Below are positions 60,011-64,000 of a stretch of 64,000 nucleotides of DNA, piece by piece. The stretch's first letter is position 1. Every line of letters starts with the position of its first letter. Under the pieces are notes generated by a model, which worked only from the letters and a program-made list of their open reading frames with translations, did no database searches and had not been told where the DNA came from. The position numbers and the translations under genes were made by a program. The stretch is from Ardenticatenaceae bacterium (GTDB lineage: Bacteria > Chloroflexota > Anaerolineae > Promineifilales > Promineifilaceae), in the NCBI GenBank assembly GCA_020634245.1, contig JACKCC010000007.1:310001-374000 (forward strand), read 5' to 3'.

Positions 60011-61899
60011 TGTTGCGTTCCTCCATTCGTGTCACCAGCCCAGAGCTGCTGCATTTCTTCACAGCGAGCCAGCAGTTCATCCAGCGTGCCTTCGTCTTCG
60101 ATACGGCCGTTCTTCAACACAATGATATGATCAGCCCGCCGCAGTGCCGTCCGCCGGTGGGAGACGACGAGACACGTTAAGGCAGAAGGCAGAGGGCTGA
60201 AATCAGAATTCTGCCTTCTGCCTTCTGATTTCTGCCTTTCCAACAGTCTTCCCCATAACACCCGCTCCGTTTCCACATCCAGCGCACTGGAGAGGTCATC
60301 AAAGATGAGCAGGTCAGCATTGCGCACAAACATGCGCGCTGCCGCCGACCGCTGTACCTGACCACCGGACAGGCGCACACCGCGCGGCCCGACCAGCGTC
60401 TCCAGTCCATCTTCCATTTCGGCCAGGTCTTGTTCGAGCACGGCCGTTTCCACCGCCGCCATCATATCCACCTTCTCTTCCGGCAGACCCAGGAGCAGAT
60501 TATCGCGCAAACTTTCGCTGAACAGGCGTGGTACCTGCGCCGTGTAGGCCACGCGCGGCGGCACAAAAAACGTCGTCGGATCAGTTACCCGTTCGCCATT
60601 CCACAAAATCTCGCCCGATTGAATCGGCAGCAGCCCCAGCAGTGTCTTTAACAGCGTCGTCTTGCCTGATCCAATCCGCCCGGTGATGACGGTGAACGAG
60701 CCGCGCGGCAGGGTGAAAGAAATGTCGGTGATACCGGTGATTGGTAATCGGTGATCGGTAATCGGTAAGCCTTCATCCGATAACTGATTACCGTTTACCG
60801 AATACCGATAACTCAGGTTTTTCACTTCTAACATTTCTAACGAGTGAACGGCCGTTTTCTCCACAAATGGCAGTTCCGGTAAATCGCCGGTCAGGTAAAT
60901 CGGGTTGTGGGCCACGGCCGCGCCTGGTGGACTGCCTTGCATTAATCGCTCCATTCGCTGTGCCGACACGCCCACCTGCCGGTAATGGGTGATGAGACGG
61001 CCGGCCATGCGCATGAGCTGCGTCGCCGGCCAGACGTAAGAGGCAAACAAGGCAAAATCGCCCACCGTAAATGTCCCCGCAAATATTGATTGGGCGGCAA
61101 AGAGCAAAATCAAGCCCACGCCCACGTCCACCGTGCCGTTGCTCAACGTGTCCACGATCTGCACGGTGAGCTTGTCCTGCACCATCGCCGAACGCCGCTG
61201 ATCATTCACCTGCCGGAAACGGCCGATTACCCGCCCCTCGGCATCAGCCACCTTAATCGCCTGCACCGCGTTGAACATGTCGGCGATGAGACCGGTTACT
61301 TCGGCCGTAGCGGCCCGGCTGGCCTTGCGGATTTCTTCGGCTCGTTTGCTCAGCCGGTTGGCGGCAAAAATCACCACCGCCAGCGGCAAAAACGTGCCCA
61401 GCGTCACCAGGGCATTGATGCGGAACATGATCACAAACGAGATGATCGCCTGGGTGCCAAAAGCAAATAAATCGTCAAAAACGATGGGCGACGAAGCCAT
61501 CTGGTCGGCGTCATCGCGCAGGGTGCTGATGATTTTGCCGGAGGGCATGGGGTGACCGTTGTCGTCCAACGGCAGCGCTACACCGCCCGGCAGCGATAAA
61601 ATGCGGGCTATCATGTTGCGGATCATCAGCGCCATGCCGTGCTGGATGAGATTGATCGTGCCCATGACGGCGATAAACAGCAGCACCACCGAAATCACCA
61701 GCGTGCCAATCTGCCAGGCTACGGCCGACCACAAATCCAGGCTAAAACCGGGATCGCCGGTCAGCCCGTTGAAGAAGGCCCGCAGCAGCAGCCCATTCAC
61801 CACGCCCAGCGACGTGTGAATGGTGAATGGAATAATGTCCGACGCATAGTAACGCGGTCGGAAGCGGATAAGTTGGAGGAAGTATTTGTAAGTCTTCAT
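60007..61899 (-). CDS. ABC exporter, half-transporter A (intact signature, Asp at catalytic position)
   Basis: A 630-residue fused membrane-ATPase half-exporter. Six helices in residues 20-320. ATPase: Walker A VITGRIGSGKTTLLKTL, signature LSGGQVQRSAAARMF, Walker B NADLLIFDDLSSALD with Asp where the catalytic Glu belongs, H-loop CLVVSHRRTALRRAD. Two stretches do not fit the family: QLSDEGLPITDHRLPIT before Walker A and QKSEGRRQNSDFSPLPSAL before the H-loop strand. Both come from word-palindromes read in frame (60731-60812 and 60179-60239). It pairs with the next gene; the complete ATP site would use Walker motifs of B and the signature of A. Confidence 0.92.
   Translation of the reverse strand: MKTYKYFLQLIRFRPRYYASDIIPFTIHTSLGVVNGLLLRAFFNGLTGDPGFSLDLWSAVAWQIGTLVISVVLLFIAVMGTINLIQHGMALMIRNMIARILSLPGGVALPLDDNGHPMPSGKIISTLRDDADQMASSPIVFDDLFAFGTQAIISFVIMFRINALVTLGTFLPLAVVIFAANRLSKRAEEIRKASRAATAEVTGLIADMFNAVQAIKVADAEGRVIGRFRQVNDQRRSAMVQDKLTVQIVDTLSNGTVDVGVGLILLFAAQSIFAGTFTVGDFALFASYVWPATQLMRMAGRLITHYRQVGVSAQRMERLMQGSPPGAAVAHNPIYLTGDLPELPFVEKTAVHSLEMLEVKNLSYRYSVNGNQLSDEGLPITDHRLPITGITDISFTLPRGSFTVITGRIGSGKTTLLKTLLGLLPIQSGEILWNGERVTDPTTFFVPPRVAYTAQVPRLFSESLRDNLLLGLPEEKVDMMAAVETAVLEQDLAEMEDGLETLVGPRGVRLSGGQVQRSAAARMFVRNADLLIFDDLSSALDVETERVLWGRLLERQKSEGRRQNSDFSPLPSALTCLVVSHRRTALRRADHIIVLKNGRIEDEGTLDELLARCEEMQQLWAGDTNGGTQQ
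60179..60239. repeat. In-frame palindrome in ABC exporter A (GGCAGAAG type)
   Basis: AAGGCAGAAGGCAGAGGGCT faces TCTGCCTTCTGCCTTCTG and TTTCTGCCTTT. It adds about 19 residues between the D-loop helix and the H-loop strand. The same words appear in non-coding DNA at 32471-32500. Confidence 0.82.
60731..60812. repeat. In-frame palindrome in ABC exporter A (GGTAATCGGTGAT type)
   Basis: ATACCGGTGATTGGTAATCG and further GGTAATCGGTAA words face ATTACCGTTTACCGAATACC. It adds about 21 residues between the first ATPase strand (LSYRYS) and GITDISFTLPRG. Confidence 0.82.
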
Positions 61900-61911
61900 A
61901 GGTCACTTCAT

Positions 61912-61968
61912 TTGGAGACTGGAGATTAGAGACCATATTAGTTTCCAGTCTCCAATCTCTAGTCTCAA
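61912..61968. repeat. Word-palindrome element (GGAGACTGGAGATTAGAGAC type)
   Basis: TTGGAGACTGGAGATTAGAG faces CCAGTCTCCAATCTCTAGTC. It lies between the two exporter genes. Confidence 0.8.
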
Positions 61969-63885
61969 TCAGGCTATCGCCTCCTCAAGCCCGGTTTGCA
62001 AGAGGCTGAAGAATTCCGAATTTGGATCGGCGGCCAGGACAGCCCGGCTGCCGTGTTCGAAGATACGGCCGTTACCCAGCACCATAATCTCGTCAGCCCG
62101 CTGGACGGTATGCAGACGATGGGCGATGATAACGGCCGTACGCCCGGCCAGTAGCTTGTCAATCGCTCGCTCCAGCAGCGCTTCCGTCGCCGGGTCGAGC
62201 CGGGACGAGGCTTCGTCCAGAATCACCAGCCCCGGATCGGAGAGGAAGACGCGGGCCAGCGCCAGCAGTTGGGCCTCGCCGGCCGAGAGGCTGTGGCTGG
62301 CATCCAGCCGGGTGTCCAGCCCGTTGGGCAGGGCGGCCAGCCAGGTGGTTAAGCCTAATTCATCGAGCGCGGTGAGGAGACGGCCGTCATCTACCGAGTC
62401 ATCAAACAGCGTCAGATTGTCGCGCACGCTAGCGTGGAACAGTTCCACGTCCTGCGTCACCATCCCCACCCGGCGGCGAATTTCCGATTGGGTGGTGTGG
62501 CGTAGGTCAATTAGCCCTCCCCCGGCCCCTCCCTTTGGGAGGGGAGTCTTGCTTCCTCCCCCATCGGGGGAGGACTGAGGAGGGGGAGTCCCCAGTCGAA
62601 TCGCTCCTTCCGTCGGATCATAAAACCGCAGCAGCAGCCGCGAAATCGTCGTCTTACCGCTGCCCGTCCGCCCCAGCAGACCCAAAATGCGGCCCGGTTC
62701 CAGCGTGAAGGTGACATTTTTCAGAACGGCGGAAGGATCGTAATCCGTAATCCGTGTTCCGTGTTCCGTTTCGGATGATTCTCCATCGGCTGACGGCTCA
62801 CGGCTTACGGAATACGGGACACGAAGATCATCATCATAAACAAACGACACCCCCGCAAACTGCACCGACAACGGTCCATCGGGCAGTACGGCATTACTGC
62901 CATCGTGAATCGTCGGCTGCTCGGCGAAGAGGGCGGTGATGCGGTTGAGGCTGGCGGCAGCGCGCTGCAAATCCTGCACCTGGCGCTGGATGGCCCACAG
63001 CGGCCCGCGAATCACGTCGATGTAGTAAAAGATGAGGTAAACCGTGCCGACGGTCATCACGCTGCTGCGGAAAAGATGATCGCCCCAGAAAAAGGCAACG
63101 ACGTAAGCGATGCCGGGCACGATAATCGGCAAACCGATCACCCACAGGTTGAGCCGCATGGCTGACTGCACCAGCCGCCAGCGCCGCCGCATCAACTCGT
63201 ACAGGCGGCGCAGAATGTAAGGCGCAGCACCGTTGGTCTGGATTTCTTCGGTGCCGGTCAGCCATTCTTCCAGGTAGCCGAACAAATCCGCTTCCAAAGC
63301 ACGGACTTTTTGCCAGCGCGGAACCAGGTAACGGTTAAGCTGGTTGAGTGTGGCCAGGCCGATAAAGGCCACGGCCGTTACCGACACCCCGACTCGCCAA
63401 TCCTCCAGCCACAACAAAACCAGCACGCCAAAAACCAGCAGCAAATTGCTGCCCAACTGGATGATCAACTGCGAGAAAAAGTTAGCCAGTTGGTTCACGT
63501 CGCCATCCACCCGCTCGATCAGTTCGCCGGGTTTGTGGGTTTTGTGGAAGGACATGTCCAGCTTGAGGCAGTGGAGGGCCAGGTCAGCCCGCAGGTCGTT
63601 GGTCGCCGTCCAGGCCACAATCTCGCCTACGTAGGTTCCGGCCAGCATAAAGAGTTGGGCGAAGATGGAGATGCTGGTGAAGAATACGGCCGTTCGCACC
63701 AACTCGTCCAACGTGCGCCCCGTCTCCGCTGCATCCAAAAAGCGCCGCACCAACTGCGGGTTGATTAATTGCAAGGCGATACTGCCCAGGATCAGCAGGC
63801 CCAGCAATGCCGCCCGCCCTTTTTGCGACCGTAGATACTGCACCAACAGCCGCCCGTAATGTTTGAGATTGATTTGTTCGTTCAT
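61969..63885 (-). CDS. ABC exporter, half-transporter B (catalytic Glu, degenerate signature)
   Basis: A 638-residue half-exporter with six helices (about 20-310). ATPase: Walker A LLGRTGSGKTTISRLLL, signature reads LSAGEAQLLALARVF instead of LSGGQ, Walker B PGLVILDEASSRLD with the catalytic Glu, H-loop AVIIAHRLHTV. Two inserts from palindromes are read in frame: SREPSADGESSETEHGTRI before the first Walker motif (62737-62822) and PPPQSSPDGGGSKTPLPKGG between Walker A and the Q-loop (62512-62592). Motifs are complementary to half A, so the two form a heterodimer with one full and one degenerate ATP site. Substrate unknown; the next genes are acetyltransferases. Confidence 0.92.
   Translation of the reverse strand: MNEQINLKHYGRLLVQYLRSQKGRAALLGLLILGSIALQLINPQLVRRFLDAAETGRTLDELVRTAVFFTSISIFAQLFMLAGTYVGEIVAWTATNDLRADLALHCLKLDMSFHKTHKPGELIERVDGDVNQLANFFSQLIIQLGSNLLLVFGVLVLLWLEDWRVGVSVTAVAFIGLATLNQLNRYLVPRWQKVRALEADLFGYLEEWLTGTEEIQTNGAAPYILRRLYELMRRRWRLVQSAMRLNLWVIGLPIIVPGIAYVVAFFWGDHLFRSSVMTVGTVYLIFYYIDVIRGPLWAIQRQVQDLQRAAASLNRITALFAEQPTIHDGSNAVLPDGPLSVQFAGVSFVYDDDLRVPYSVSREPSADGESSETEHGTRITDYDPSAVLKNVTFTLEPGRILGLLGRTGSGKTTISRLLLRFYDPTEGAIRLGTPPPQSSPDGGGSKTPLPKGGAGGGLIDLRHTTQSEIRRRVGMVTQDVELFHASVRDNLTLFDDSVDDGRLLTALDELGLTTWLAALPNGLDTRLDASHSLSAGEAQLLALARVFLSDPGLVILDEASSRLDPATEALLERAIDKLLAGRTAVIIAHRLHTVQRADEIMVLGNGRIFEHGSRAVLAADPNSEFFSLLQTGLEEAIA
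62512..62592. repeat. In-frame palindrome in ABC exporter B (CCTCCC/GGGAGG type)
   Basis: AGCCCTCCCCCGGCCCCTCC and CTTGCTTCCTCCCCCATCGG face GGGAGGGGAGTC and GGGGGAGGACTGAGGAGGGG. It adds about 25 Gly/Pro/Ser-rich residues. Confidence 0.8.
62737..62822. repeat. In-frame palindrome in ABC exporter B (TAATCCGTGTTCCG type)
   Basis: ATCGTAATCCGTAATCCGTG and TTCCGTGTTCCGTTTCGG face ACGGCTCACGGCTTACGGAA. It adds about 27 residues between VYDDDLRVPYS and AVLKNVTFTLEPG. Confidence 0.8.
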
Positions 63886-63943
63886 AGTTTGTGATGTGTG
63901 ACACGTGAAACAAGATAGTCAGCTACATTTCACGGTTCACGAT

Positions 63944-64000
63944 TTACACCGCTACTAATTCTTTTACTTTGCCATTGCTTGACGGCCGTTCCGCAAACTG
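63944..64000 (-). CDS. C-terminal end of an upstream gene, cut by window edge
   Basis: On the minus strand a frame open at the right edge reads 18 codons and stops at 63944 (ending NGKVKELVAV). It contains ACGGCCGT. It could be the tail of the gene preceding the exporter, but it is too short to recognise. Confidence 0.3.
   Translation of the reverse strand, partial: QFAERPSSNGKVKELVAV

Larger units (their letters stand above)
1..64000. repeat. Dispersed HIP1-like palindrome ACGGCCGT (about 90 copies)
   Basis: The self-complementary octamer ACGGCCGT, often extended to AACGGCCGTT, occurs about 90 times by hand count, inside genes and between them. Examples start near 724, 2332, 3422, 16416, 25191, 32457, 39162, 50087, 55440 and 62066. 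A random 64-kb sequence of similar composition would hold one or two. In genes it reads mostly as Thr-Ala-Val or Asn-Gly-Arg depending on frame. It is missing from 6.43-12.03 kb and from both insertion sequences, and only one copy lies between 41.83 and 49.61 kb. It resembles cyanobacterial HIP1 in behaviour; its function is unknown. Confidence 0.9.

Noticed and set aside
1..64000. tRNA, rRNA or riboswitch genes
   Set aside because: I looked for tRNA-like TTCGA/TTC-loop sequences with CCA-like ends, rRNA core sequences and conserved riboswitch boxes and saw none convincing; a covariance-model search would be decisive.

Overview
The window looks like a chromosome segment of an uncultured, probably filamentous member of the Chloroflexota (Anaerolineae-like). 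This is inferred from the gene mix, not from any marker rRNA: two-subunit KorAB 2-oxoacid:ferredoxin oxidoreductases, PdxS/PdxT, MoxR plus CoxE-type VWA protein, many GNAT acetyltransferases, NB-ARC/WD40 proteins, and mixed leaderless and Shine-Dalgarno starts. Most of the DNA is moderately GC-rich and is peppered with the palindrome ACGGCCGT, about 90 exact copies by hand count. The AT-rich islands at about 6.4-11.1 kb and 42-49.6 kb almost lack it and look acquired.

Layout. 0-0.65 kb: part of an ISAs1-type transposase. 0.7-6.5 kb: DUF421 membrane protein, two GNATs, AEC carrier, ChrA, and a secreted SGNH-like hydrolase with a C-terminal anchor. 6.9-11.1 kb: an NB-ARC/14xWD40 signalling protein with a death-like tail, then a YefM/YoeB module with its operator. 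11.8-16.6 kb: a phosphatase, Nudix and two-ABC-exporter operon in which both exporter genes are broken by many frameshifts. 16.8-18.4 kb: a small membrane protein and hutI. 18.6-22.3 kb: an NB-ARC/TPR gene split by an insertion sequence; removing the element plus one 5-bp target duplication restores the frame. 22.6-32.4 kb: MoxR/VWA pair, GNAT, PAS kinase, pdxS-pdxT, methyltransferase, PIN/Phd toxin-antitoxin, a uracil-DNA glycosylase without Fe-S cysteines, and a membrane histidine kinase. 32.5-39.1 kb: a GntR regulator and two tandem KorAB pairs. 39.2-40.5 kb: a complete ISAs1 element with a 10-bp target duplication. 40.5-42.6 kb: nitroreductase, methyltransferase, lipoprotein. 42.8-51.2 kb: an abundant-looking secreted repeat protein and a six-gene surface-glycan operon (three glycosyltransferases, methyltransferase, flippase, pyruvyltransferase). 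51.2-53.8 kb: a short-chain epimerase-like protein and an AarF/UbiB kinase. 53.9-63.9 kb: a heterodimeric ABC exporter translationally coupled to seven consecutive GNAT genes.

Two features run across the whole segment. One is the HIP1-like octamer. The other is a class of inverted-repeat elements built from short repeated words. They sit between genes, often supply stop codons or C-termini, and in several genes are read through in frame (both exporter ATPases and the NB-ARC/TPR gene). The strongest candidates for an undescribed system are the exporter-GNAT array and these in-frame palindromic inserts.
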